DNA of 6,046 bases from Candidatus Sulfotelmatobacter sp. (GTDB lineage Bacteria; Acidobacteriota; Terriglobia; Terriglobales; Acidobacteriaceae). Below, in pieces: positions 1 to 5,794 of this stretch. The position numbers and the translations under genes were made by a program. Under the pieces are notes generated by a model. That model saw only the letters and a list, made by a program, of their open reading frames with translations, was not told where the DNA came from and ran no database searches. Where the stretch lies: positions 1 through 6,046 of the forward strand of contig JASHRE010000710.1 of NCBI GenBank assembly GCA_030037515.1. The letters are read 5' to 3'. Each line of letters begins with the position of its first letter. Position 1 is the stretch's first letter.

Positions 1-709
1 CGGCGAGAGTGGGCAAATCCCAGTACGGGACTCGATGCATCGTCGCGTCATGCCCGGCCGCGAATCGGGCCTTCCTCTCATCGGATAACGTAATGACGGT
101 GCTTCGCATTCCGAGCGGCTCGCAGATTCGACTGCGCACCAACGTCTCGTAATCCATTCCGGCTCGGCGGGCGAGGACATGACCTAACAAACCGCCGCCG
201 AGGTTTGAATACTCGTACTGAGAACCGATGTCACGGGTTAGCTGGTGAGCGGAGAGGAATTGGTAAAGCTGCTCCACGGAGTAGTCGCCATAGGGGTTGG
301 CGGCATCCTTAGGACTTAGATTCGAAGGCAAACGTGGCAGACTGGATGTGTGAGTCGCCAAGTCCTCCAAGGTGACCTGTCGTCCAGTACGGACTGGCAT
401 TTTCACGCCGGCAGGCAAGTATTTCACGACGGGGTCAGTGAGAGCGACCTCCCCTCGCTGCACCATATCTGCAAGAACCAGCGACGTGAAGACTTTTGAG
501 ACGGAACCAATTTCGAAGATCGTGTTGTCGTCCACAACGCGTTTGTCGTCTGTGTCGAAACCGCCGAAGGAGATGATTCTGCGTCCAGCGGAATCAATGA
601 CCCCGACAGCGTTTCCTACGCTCTGGTGCTGCTTGTCAGTCCGCTCAACGAGGAAATTACGAATCTGCGCATCTGTCGGGAAAGCAGACTTTGTGAACGA
701 TTGCGCCAT
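1..709 (-). CDS. Serine beta-lactamase / DD-peptidase-like hydrolase (PF00144, AmpH/EstB-like), 3' end outside window
   Basis: Reading on the minus strand from the ATG at 709 gives 236 residues without a stop before the window edge. The nucleophile motif SxxK is S69-V-S-K72, in the context FEIGSVSKVFTSL, and the second motif Y-S-N is Y167-S168-N169, followed by LGGGLLGHVLARRAG. The stretch GEVALTDPVVKYLP after the nucleophile helix is also typical of the PF00144 family. The third family motif (KTG/HxG-like) would lie beyond the left edge. Family members are periplasmic penicillin-binding-type peptidases, esterases or class C beta-lactamases; the EIGSVSK/VALTDPVVKYLP wording looks most like AmpH-type proteins, but the substrate cannot be read from sequence. 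The ATG at 709 was chosen because GGGAGAG (719-725) lies 9 bases upstream. This start gives no signal peptide, which is odd for the family; see the possible out-of-frame signal peptide at 728-776. An in-frame ATG at 730 is an alternative start. Confidence 0.88.
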   Translation of the reverse strand, partial: MAQSFTKSAFPTDAQIRNFLVERTDKQHQSVGNAVGVIDSAGRRIISFGGFDTDDKRVVDDNTIFEIGSVSKVFTSLVLADMVQRGEVALTDPVVKYLPAGVKMPVRTGRQVTLEDLATHTSSLPRLPSNLSPKDAANPYGDYSVEQLYQFLSAHQLTRDIGSQYEYSNLGGGLLGHVLARRAGMDYETLVRSRICEPLGMRSTVITLSDERKARFAAGHDATMHRVPYWDLPTLA

Positions 710-718
710 AAGCGGCAA

Positions 719-725
719 CTCTCCC
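719..725 (-). promoter_or_regulatory. Ribosome binding site for the serine hydrolase
   Basis: GGGAGAG on the minus strand, 9 bases before the ATG at 709. It favours this ATG over the in-frame ATG at 730, which has no purine-rich run at a suitable distance. Confidence 0.45.
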
Positions 726-727
726 AC

Positions 728-776
728 CATAAACCCGAAAATGAAATGGATGAGAACAGTTTTTCACAAAGAGCAT
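728..776 (-). other. Possible signal-peptide coding segment, one base out of frame with the hydrolase
   Basis: In the hydrolase frame, the codons just upstream of the ATG at 709 read K-T-V-L-I-H-F-I-F-G-F-M-V-G-E-L-P-L and then M-A-Q-S, which looks like a basic n-region, a hydrophobic core and an A-Q-S cleavage zone. An in-frame TGA sits directly before the K codon, so no standard start is available. The minus-strand run of five A (760-764) lies exactly there. With four A, the frame would connect to ATG at 776 or GTG at 767 and give M-L-F-V-K-T-V-L-I..., a classical signal peptide. AGGAGG (794-799) lies 17 bases before that ATG, which is long for a ribosome binding site. Either this is a real or sequencing indel, or the resemblance is chance and the protein starts at 709. 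Confidence 0.35.
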
Positions 777-1006
777 CAACCCGGATGGCTACGCCTCCTG
801 CGCTCGTAGAAACATGCCGCACCAAGCCAGCGCAGGGGGCGCTGCTCAATGAACCGAATACAGATCGAAACCGTCGGCAAAGTCTTGTGGTCGTCGGCAG
901 CACGCGGAGATGTCTGATCTGCGAAGGTTTGTTCAGACCGCTGGAAGCTGCTAAGCATGCGACGACGCTCTGTTTTCTTCAGCGACGTCGATGAAGTCTT
1001 CGCGCT
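777..1006. other. Intergenic stretch with no supported gene
   Basis: About 230 bases between the hydrolase leader and the small acidic ORF. Short open frames exist on both strands, but none shows a recognisable domain or a good ribosome binding site. The only local structure seen is a weak 5-bp dyad, CTACG...CGTAG, at 789-809 that overlaps the AGGAGG. Confidence 0.5.
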
Positions 1007-1192
1007 TCATCCTTCATCACACACACGGTACACCCGCCCCGTGTAGCCTTCGTCGTCTTCCTCATCGTCCGTGACGTTTCGTTCATCTTCCTCTTCGTCG
1101 TCTGGCTCTTCTCGTAGAAGGACATCGGCTCGTCGCGAGAGATCCGAAAAGTCTAAGTTGAAGCACCGTGGGCGTATTCTGGTCATGTCCAC
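1007..1192 (-). CDS. Small acidic hypothetical protein (about 61 residues)
   Basis: Starts with GTG at 1192 (GGGGA 11 bases upstream) or ATG at 1186. The N-terminal half has ordinary composition (TRIRPRCFNLDFSDLSRRAD, then VLLREEP). It is followed at about residues 28-49 by a run made almost entirely of Asp and Glu, and by a short tail with YTGRVYRVCDEG. No membrane segment or signal peptide is present. The contrast between a basic/aromatic head and an acidic, likely disordered tail suggests a real small protein more than a chance frame. I have a vague memory of similar Asp/Glu-tailed small ORFs in Acidobacteriota, but cannot confirm it. It is divergent to the oxidoreductase at 1252, with 59 bases between the starts. 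Function is unknown. The alternative is a low-complexity GA-rich strand that happens to stay open. Confidence 0.45.
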   Translation of the reverse strand: MDMTRIRPRCFNLDFSDLSRRADVLLREEPDDEEEDERNVTDDEEDDEGYTGRVYRVCDEG

Positions 1193-1195
1193 ATG
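1184..1195. repeat. 12-base dyad in the divergent intergenic region
   Basis: CATGT-CC-ACATG is a perfect 5-bp inverted repeat with a 2-base centre. It overlaps the start of the small acidic ORF and lies 57 bases before the oxidoreductase ATG, a plausible operator position. Short dyads like this occur by chance, so the regulatory reading is weak. Confidence 0.2.
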
Positions 1196-1237
1196 GTACT
1201 CTGTCCCCGAGGTGGTGTAGGAATGCTGCTCCCGTCT

Positions 1238-1244
1238 GAGAGGA
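1238..1244 (+). promoter_or_regulatory. Ribosome binding site for the oxidoreductase
   Basis: GAGAGGA lies 7 bases before the ATG at 1252 and supports that start. Confidence 0.55.
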
Positions 1245-1251
1245 CGACGCC

Positions 1252-2229
1252 ATGAAAGCCGCTTGGTACGAAAAGCAAGGCGCTGCGCGGGACGTCCTGA
1301 AGCTCGGTGAAATGGACGATCCCAAGCCCGGCGCCGGTGAAGTTCGGATTCGGCTTGCCTTTTCGGGCGTAAATCCGGGCGACGTCAAGAAGCGCGAGGA
1401 TGCGTTCGGCGTCGGGATGCCATACCCGCGAGTCATTCCGCACAGCGATGGTTCAGGCGCTGTTGATGCGGTCGGCGAAGGCGTGTCGCAGGAATGGTTC
1501 GGTCGGCGTGTCTGGTGCTATGGCGCTCAGTCCTATCGTCCTTTCGGAACTGCCGCCGAGTACACGGTGGTTCCGCTGAAACAGGTGGTTCAACTACCCG
1601 AAGGCGTGCCGCTGGAGCAGGGTGCGTGCCTCGGCATTCCGGGCATAACCGCTCATCGTGCAGTTCATGTCGCGGGCTCGGTCGCGGGGAGTGTCGTTCT
1701 CGTGCAAGGCGGTGCTGGTGCGGTTGGGGCTTGTGCGGTTCAACTGGCGCATCAAGCCGGAGCGCGAGTTATTGCCACTTGCCGTGCCGAAAGTGACATA
1801 GAAATCGCATCACGAGCGGGAGCGGACGAGGTTTTGCTGACCAGTGGAAACTTGGCAGAACGAATCCGGGTGTTGGCTCCTCACGGAGTCAATCACGTCG
1901 TCGAAGTTGCTTTCGGGGCGAATATCAAGACGGACACGGAGGTGCTGGCACAGGATGGTTCCATCGCGACCTACGCTACAAACACTCCAATGCCAGAGAC
2001 TCCGGTCTGGCAACTTGTCTTCGTGAACGCCCGACTCTTCTTCGTGGGCAGCGACGATGTGCCAGCCGAGGCAAAGATCGACGCCACTCAGGACATCAAT
2101 AAGGCACTTGAGGCTGGTTGGCAGGGACTCGACATCGCGGAAACCGTGCCGCTGAATCAGATCGCACTCGCCCATGAGTTGGTCGAGCACCCCGCGAAGC
2201 CGGGGCGGGTGATTGTGGCTATTCGATAG
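1252..2229 (+). CDS. NADPH:quinone oxidoreductase-like, zinc-independent MDR-family protein
   Basis: A complete 325-residue protein, the usual length for quinone oxidoreductase / zeta-crystallin-type enzymes. The N-terminal GroES-like domain (about residues 1-125) opens with MKAAWYEKQGAARDVLKLGE and contains GEVRIRLAFSGVNPGDVKKR (29-48). The N-P-G-D after the Val replaces the zinc-binding Cys of alcohol dehydrogenases, as in zinc-free family members. The Rossmann domain carries the glycine-rich nucleotide motif VQGGAGAVG at 151-159, followed by VQLAHQAGARVIAT, which suits NADPH. A second family signature, the PxGxAAEY-like segment, is seen as PFGTAAEYTVVP at 97-108. The C-terminus PAKPGRVIVAIR closes the fold in the expected way. 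The family reduces quinones or other activated double bonds in the cytosol; the actual substrate cannot be told. It is the only plus-strand gene and stands alone. No intrinsic terminator is evident after its stop. Confidence 0.93.
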   Translation: MKAAWYEKQGAARDVLKLGEMDDPKPGAGEVRIRLAFSGVNPGDVKKREDAFGVGMPYPRVIPHSDGSGAVDAVGEGVSQEWFGRRVWCYGAQSYRPFGTAAEYTVVPLKQVVQLPEGVPLEQGACLGIPGITAHRAVHVAGSVAGSVVLVQGGAGAVGACAVQLAHQAGARVIATCRAESDIEIASRAGADEVLLTSGNLAERIRVLAPHGVNHVVEVAFGANIKTDTEVLAQDGSIATYATNTPMPETPVWQLVFVNARLFFVGSDDVPAEAKIDATQDINKALEAGWQGLDIAETVPLNQIALAHELVEHPAKPGRVIVAIR

Positions 2230-2356
2230 GCAAGAACGGCGAACTTCACGATTCTTCGTCTACATTTCCTTGGCGGAAAGGTCGATCATTCTGAAATCCA
2301 AGCCGCCCTACTGGGCATTTCTTCTGCAATCTCAGTAAGGGAGCGGTTCTCGGTGT

Positions 2357-2821
2357 TTATCCTGAAATCCTCCAACGCTCCAACCGCGCACGCTCGAGAA
2401 TGCCGTTTAATTCAGCAACACGAGCTACGAAATCCCTCTGCACGATGCCTGACTCACGTATCCTGACGCACTGCTCCATTGTGTCGATCCTCGCGGTGAG
2501 ACGACAGATAATGGTGTGCTTGGCCGAAACGAAAGTGCCACAGAGTTCAAGTTCGGCGCGGTCTTCTAATGCACGCGCCAGCAAGACTCGTTCGACGCCG
2601 AGGGCGGCATGGTTCTTGCATGCACACTGAAGGTTACGGTACACCACGCCATTGATGTCCTGAGAAGCGATGTGAGCAAGCCCGAGTGCGTCCAAGTCAA
2701 TCGCGGCGTGCGTGACCTGATGCAGCGCAAGAAAATCTGAGGCTTCGGCGAGAACGCTTGTCTTTTGCCTGCGCTCGTCGAATCCTCCGAGGTTCATGCA
2801 TCTGGACTCTTCAGGGCGCAA
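2357..2821 (-). CDS. Hypothetical protein, no family recognised
   Basis: The open frame runs from TTG at 2821 to the TAA at 2357. ATG at 2797 (residue 9) is the likelier start, because GAAGAG lies 9 bases before it and the TTG has no ribosome binding site; this gives about 146 residues. The third-base pattern and amino-acid mix look like real coding sequence. The protein is soluble-looking and largely helical by eye, with no signal peptide or membrane segment. Visible stretches include ASDFLALHQVTHAAIDLDAL, then ARALEDRAELELC and a C-terminal VAELNGILERARLERW helix. Cys residues are scattered (for example C-A-C in the middle: NLQCACKNH) but form no clear metal-binding pattern. It faces the oxidoreductase gene tail to tail with 127 bases between. 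It could be a diverged or decayed gene; function is unknown. Confidence 0.5.
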   Translation of the reverse strand: MRPEESRCMNLGGFDERRQKTSVLAEASDFLALHQVTHAAIDLDALGLAHIASQDINGVVYRNLQCACKNHAALGVERVLLARALEDRAELELCGTFVSAKHTIICRLTARIDTMEQCVRIRESGIVQRDFVARVAELNGILERARLERWRISG

Positions 2822-3276
2822 CGATTGCCGAAAACGAGGCGAGCTTGACCCTTCGGGCGAGATGCGGGCTCCGAGCTGTCGGGAGACGATGTGAAAAAAA
2901 ACACTCGCGGGTGGGCGGTTCCGGTCGCGGGCCGCCTATAGGCAGTCGGGGCTACACCGCCCGCCGAGTTTATCTACGATGCGGTAATGGGAAATGGGCT
3001 GTCCGATCATGAGTGGCGCGGGCACTCAGGTTGCGATGGTAGGGACGACGAGAGCGCAATGTTAACGGGCACGGTGAGGGGCAGGGAAATTGCCAAAATC
3101 TGTCACTCGGTTTGTTTTCTTCGGCTGTTAGTTTAGCTGGCGGTCAGAAAAGCGTTCGCCGCCGTCCCGATTGTTCGGGGTGTTTCTTCTCCGTCTCTTT
3201 CCAGTTTCTTCGGGTGCCCGAAGTTTGCCTGCCAGCATACCTTCTAAGTGGTTGACGGTAGGACACGGCCCTTACG
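2822..3276. other. 455-base stretch without a credible gene
   Basis: The minus frame of the neighbouring ORF stays open up to a TAG near 2937 but offers no start before the TTG at 2821. A plus-strand open frame across 2758-3012 has a Gly/Arg-rich composition and looks non-coding. An A8 run lies at 2894-2901. Towards the right end there is one clear hairpin at 3208-3223. No tRNA, riboswitch or repeat was recognised. Confidence 0.5.
3208..3223. terminator. Hairpin downstream of the LuxR-type gene, weak terminator candidate
   Basis: CTTCGGGTGCCCGAAG is a perfect 7-bp inverted repeat with a 2-base centre (in practice a 6-bp stem with a 4-base loop). It lies about 55 bases after the regulator's stop in the direction of its transcription. 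On the minus strand it is followed by AAAC, not a T-run, so it does not fit a standard intrinsic terminator. Confidence 0.25.
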
Positions 3277-4413
3277 TTACTCGGAATAAACTTGTCGCAG
3301 GGGAGGTGTGCTTAGGACAATGCGAACCAGTTGAGCTTGTCGCTGGACATTGGTCTTAGTGAAGATGTTCTTCAATTGTGACTTCGCAGTGTTGTGAGCT
3401 ATGCCGCACAATTCAGCCGCTTCTTTCAGAGAATGACCCTGAGTCAGGATTAGGGCAAGTCGTGCTTCCGCTGGCGTTAGTCCATACGCCTGCCGCAAGA
3501 GGTCTAGCGGTGGCATCGGTTGACTCTCAGGATCGTTCAAAAAAAGAACCGCAGTAGCTTGTAGGAGACGTGGAGCTGCACATTCTCTCAATGGCACGGC
3601 TGTAATAGAAATAGGCCGCAGCGTTCTCCTCGAAACCAGCATCGTCCCCCCGGCTTTGAGTGTCCTAGCATCAACAGCCTTGACGCTTGCTTCGATCAAG
3701 GAGTGCAGCTGTAAAGACTCAGCGTGGGAGTCGCACTCGATACGGCCGTCTCGAAGCCGTAATCCATCAGATTGTCGAAGCAGAGCTTCCGCACAGTAGT
3801 TTGTCTGCAACACGCATCCTCTGTCATTCAACAGTACTATTCCGTACTCCATCAAGTCGAGGGCGGATTCCATCGAACAACTTCGAGCTGCTAAATCGAT
3901 AATCCTGCGCCGCAAATGCAGCGCGCTCTGGAGATGCGGAAAAATCAGGCGCATTACTTCCGGAGTGCCCTTCTCAGGACCTCTGTCTTTCCAACTATGG
4001 TATAGGCTTATGTGCTCGATATGCTCCGGCCGCTTGAGGGTGGCCATAGCGCCGAAGAGCCTAATGTCATGCTTGACTAGATAATCGTTGTAAAATTCCG
4101 TTCGTTTAGTTTCGGTTTCCGGGCAGAGTTCCGCCCCGAATGCGAACTCCCCCTCCGCTTTTTTCAGGAACGCCGGACGCCAAACATCTAGACTTCCATA
4201 ATACCGCCCGTAAAGATTTCTCCAGCTGGGATCGCTGCCGCTTGCAAGCTCCACGTTGTATTTGTCATGCTGCATATCGTGGTGGAGTATGGCTGCGCCC
4301 GTCAGCTTGAGAATGCTGCTCAGCTCGGACAGAAATTCCGGCCAAAGTTCCGGCACCGAAGGGGCTGAGTAGAGCTTATGTAAAAGGCGAGAAAGAGTTT
4401 CGGCTGAGATCAT
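3277..4413 (-). CDS. LuxR-type HTH transcriptional regulator with PAS-like central region
   Basis: A complete protein of 378 residues when started at the ATG at 4413, which has GGAGGG 5 bases upstream. The frame is open for 76 more codons upstream, but that part overlaps the decayed paralogue and is not believable protein. The C-terminal HTH spans about residues 309-368: YGLTPAEARLALILTQGHSL, then KEAAELCGIAHNTAKSQLKN and IFTKTNVQRQAQLVRIVL, the classical LuxR_C layout with L-T-x-x-E-A, the recognition helix around HNTAKSQLKNIF and the closing K-T-x-x-x-R-Q-A/Q-L-V. Residues about 182-295 (ALDLMEYGIVLLNDRGCVLQ ... AVLFLNDPE) look like a PAS-type sensor segment. The first 170 residues form a separate domain shared with the broken copy just upstream. 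There is no receiver domain, so it is unlikely to be a classical two-component regulator, and I do not see an autoinducer-binding signature. It presumably binds DNA in the cytosol in response to an unknown ligand; its target may be itself or its neighbours. Confidence 0.88.
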   Translation of the reverse strand: MISAETLSRLLHKLYSAPSVPELWPEFLSELSSILKLTGAAILHHDMQHDKYNVELASGSDPSWRNLYGRYYGSLDVWRPAFLKKAEGEFAFGAELCPETETKRTEFYNDYLVKHDIRLFGAMATLKRPEHIEHISLYHSWKDRGPEKGTPEVMRLIFPHLQSALHLRRRIIDLAARSCSMESALDLMEYGIVLLNDRGCVLQTNYCAEALLRQSDGLRLRDGRIECDSHAESLQLHSLIEASVKAVDARTLKAGGTMLVSRRTLRPISITAVPLRECAAPRLLQATAVLFLNDPESQPMPPLDLLRQAYGLTPAEARLALILTQGHSLKEAAELCGIAHNTAKSQLKNIFTKTNVQRQAQLVRIVLSTPPLRQVYSE

Positions 4414-4418
4414 ACCGT

Positions 4419-4424
4419 CCCTCC
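4419..4424 (-). promoter_or_regulatory. Ribosome binding site of the LuxR-type regulator
   Basis: GGAGGG on the minus strand, 5 bases before the ATG at 4413. It decides the start within a frame that stays open up to 4641. Confidence 0.6.
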
Positions 4425-4519
4425 ACACATATTGCGGGCGGCTAGCGACCGCCTGCTGGGAAGCAGAGCCGCCCTCCTGTGCCAAATTTTCCCTACCCTG
4501 AATAGACACGAAACATGAG

Positions 4520-4955
4520 TCAAACGTAGAGGCTTGCGCGAAACCGGACCCAAGAATCCTGTGCGCTTGCCGTCTGCTGTAGAATGCCCCCGCACTGGTG
4601 AAAAACGTCGCAGTGCCGCGAGAAGTCCGAATAAAACTCACTCTTTGTCAGCTTCTCTTCAGGACACAGAGATTGCTCCACACCGACCCATCCTGTCCTT
4701 AGAATGCCTTGACCACCCTTCACCCACACGTCTTCTTGCGCGTAGTGATCGCGGCACTGCTTGAAGTGCTCGTAAGGGGACGCCGTGAAATGCCAGCACA
4801 TCATGCTGCTGGTTCTTGGCGTCATGGCTGAAAATGGCAGGCGCAGTGACTCTCCCAACTTCGGTGAACGATCTCAGAAACTCAGTCCATGCACGTCGAC
4901 CACTCGCGGCCTCATAGATTTGTGCCACAAGTCGAAGTGTCTTTTCGGAGTCCAT
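4520..4955 (-). pseudogene. Frameshifted and truncated paralogue of the adjacent LuxR-type regulator
   Basis: From the ATG at 4955 one frame reads MDSEKTLRLVAQIYEAASGR then RAWTEFLRSF ... APAIFSHDAKNQQHDVLAFHGV (about 59 residues). The homology then continues in a second frame as PYEHFKQCRDHYAQEDVW ... EQSLCPEEKLTKSEFYSDF ... ASLYV and ends at a TGA (4520-4522). This matches residues about 6-139 of the intact downstream regulator: LSRLLHKLYSAPSVPELWPE with LRLVAQIYEAASGRRAWTE, AAILHHDMQHDKYNVELASG with PAIFSHDAKNQQHDVLAFHG, and AELCPETETKRTEFYNDY with QSLCPEEKLTKSEFYSDF. The switch falls at a C4 run (4776-4779); with one C fewer the protein reads HGVPYEHF without a break. The PAS-like and HTH parts are absent. 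It is probably a dead tandem duplicate; the ATG at 4955 has no good ribosome binding site. A sequencing error could explain the frameshift but not the missing C-terminal half. Confidence 0.72.
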
Positions 4956-5007
4956 ACGTGGACTTGCGCGAACTTGCGAGAAACGCTGGGGAGTTGAAGC
5001 GCTTATA

Positions 5008-5013
5008 ATTATA
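5008..5013 (-). promoter_or_regulatory. Possible -10 element before the broken regulator
   Basis: A perfect TATAAT on the minus strand, 52 bases before the ATG at 4955. No good -35 hexamer is found 16-18 bases upstream. The site sits in an AT-rich self-complementary patch (TTATAATTATA), so a plus-strand TATAAT overlaps it at 5004-5009. Confidence 0.3.
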
Positions 5014-5253
5014 CTCTTCCACCCGTTCGGTTGATGACAGCGGCAATGCTGACGGAGTTGCGGCGCAGAGTCCGTACGGGGGGATGAAGACTTTGTCTTT
5101 GCTTCCCCGCACCCCCAGACCACAGTGGCAATGGCTGGCTGTGCAGAGAAGGAACTGGCTCCGGTCCTCTTTGAGGAGTTGCCTCAAACGGTATAGGCTG
5201 CTTCCGGCTTCGCAACCATCGAGTGATTCGCAGGGTGACCTGTGGGTGCGCAT

Positions 5254-5269
5254 GAGTTTGAGTAAACTC
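5254..5269. repeat. Short hairpin just after the small exported protein gene
   Basis: GAGTTT-GAGT-AAACTC is a perfect 6-bp stem with a 4-base loop, 13 bases beyond the stop at 5283 in the gene's direction. No T-run follows on the minus strand, so an intrinsic terminator is only a weak possibility; it might instead protect the mRNA 3' end. Confidence 0.25.
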
Positions 5270-5282
5270 CGGACAGTCGGCC

Positions 5283-5741
5283 TTACTCGCCGCTTGTTTT
5301 CGTTAATGGCCACGACTTGATGGCACCCTTCGATTCCGCGCCCGCGATGACTTTATGAATCGCGGCCTGCGAGTCGTCTCGCAGCACCATTTCGTACGTG
5401 TCCATGACACCTTTGCTCTCCACGTTGAATGTGAGAACACGGCCTCGCGTCTTGACGTTGACGACGCGTCCCTTTAAAACCCAGTTCCTGACTTCCTTCT
5501 CCTGATCCGCATCGAGCGCTGTTCGATCACGGACGATGGTTCCGAGGATCTTGCCTCCGGATTCAACCAGTTTGATCGTGATCCATGTCCCGCCTGAGCC
5601 CTGCCCCTCCCATGTTCCAAGAAAACTGGAACTGGAAGTTGGAGGCGCAATGGTTTCCGGCGGAAGCTCAGGCGGGATATTGTTTTGCGCGAGCGCGCAG
5701 CCTGCCAGCAACGCTAGGGTGAAGATCATCCGCGTAAACAC
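5283..5741 (-). CDS. Small exported or lipid-anchored beta-rich protein of unknown function
   Basis: A complete 152-residue protein. The GTG at 5741 is chosen because AAGGAGG lies 7 bases upstream, a near-ideal ribosome binding site; an in-frame ATG is five codons in. The N-terminus MFTRMIFTLALLAGCALAQ is a clear signal peptide. It contains both a lipobox (L12-A-G-C15) and a signal-peptidase-I-like A-L-A/Q site at 16-19, so it is either a lipoprotein or a freely secreted protein. A Pro/Ser-rich linker (about 21-39, IPPELPPETIAPPTSSSS) leads to a compact domain that starts FLGTWEGQGSGGTWITIKL. Short alternating strands follow (GGKILGTIV, WVLKGRVVNVKTRGRVLTF, DTYEMVLRDD), which suggests a beta-barrel or lipocalin-like fold, though I cannot name the family. 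The gene follows the transposase remnant and precedes the broken regulator, all on the same strand. Confidence 0.85.
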   Translation of the reverse strand: MFTRMIFTLALLAGCALAQNNIPPELPPETIAPPTSSSSFLGTWEGQGSGGTWITIKLVESGGKILGTIVRDRTALDADQEKEVRNWVLKGRVVNVKTRGRVLTFNVESKGVMDTYEMVLRDDSQAAIHKVIAGAESKGAIKSWPLTKTSGE

Positions 5742-5748
5742 GGTACTG

Positions 5749-5755
5749 CCTCCTT
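5749..5755 (-). promoter_or_regulatory. Ribosome binding site fixing a GTG start
   Basis: AAGGAGG on the minus strand, 7 bases before the GTG at 5741. It supports this non-ATG start over the ATG at 5729, whose spacing would be too long. Confidence 0.7.
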
Positions 5756-5773
5756 CAAGAACACATTGAGGAA

Positions 5774-5794
5774 ACTATAGACGATCGATGTCAA
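5774..5794 (-). promoter_or_regulatory. Promoter-like hexamers before the exported protein gene
   Basis: Minus strand TTGACA (5794-5789) and TATAGT (5779-5774) are both good hexamers but only 9 bases apart, so they cannot be the -35 and -10 of the same sigma70 promoter. TTGACA has no fitting -10 at 16-18 bases. The self-complementary ATCGAT and CGATCG lie between them. One of the hexamers may still belong to a promoter, or the whole may be a binding site. Confidence 0.25.

Larger units (their letters stand above)
4956..5282. other. 327-base leader/intergenic stretch without a supported gene
   Basis: Several open frames cross it on both strands, but none has a good start, ribosome binding site or recognisable domain. 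It holds the TATAAT at 5008-5013 and the hairpin at 5254-5269. Confidence 0.45.

Noticed and set aside
372..994. Plus-strand open frames opposite and upstream of the serine hydrolase
   Set aside because: They are antisense to a gene with clear SxxK and YSN motifs, or have Arg/Ser-rich shadow composition, and no domains.
1083..1443. Minus-strand open frames overlapping the oxidoreductase start
   Set aside because: They are antisense shadows of a well-supported MDR-family gene.
2305..2316. GCCC-TACT-GGGC followed by ATTTCTT as terminator of the oxidoreductase
   Set aside because: The stem is only 4 bp and the T-run is interrupted; too weak to call.
2758..3012. Plus-strand ORF of 84 residues
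   Set aside because: It overlaps the orphan minus ORF start, has Gly/Arg-rich composition typical of GC-rich non-coding sequence, and no ribosome binding site.
4414..4641. N-terminal extension of the LuxR-type protein by 76 residues (start at 4641)
   Set aside because: The extra part overlaps the paralogue remnant in a different frame, has unnatural composition, and the ATG at 4413 has a strong ribosome binding site and matches the paralogue's N-terminus.
4912..5313. Minus-strand open frame of 133 residues between the exported protein and the broken regulator
   Set aside because: Composition looks random and it overlaps the start of the paralogue remnant in another frame; no domain or ribosome binding site.
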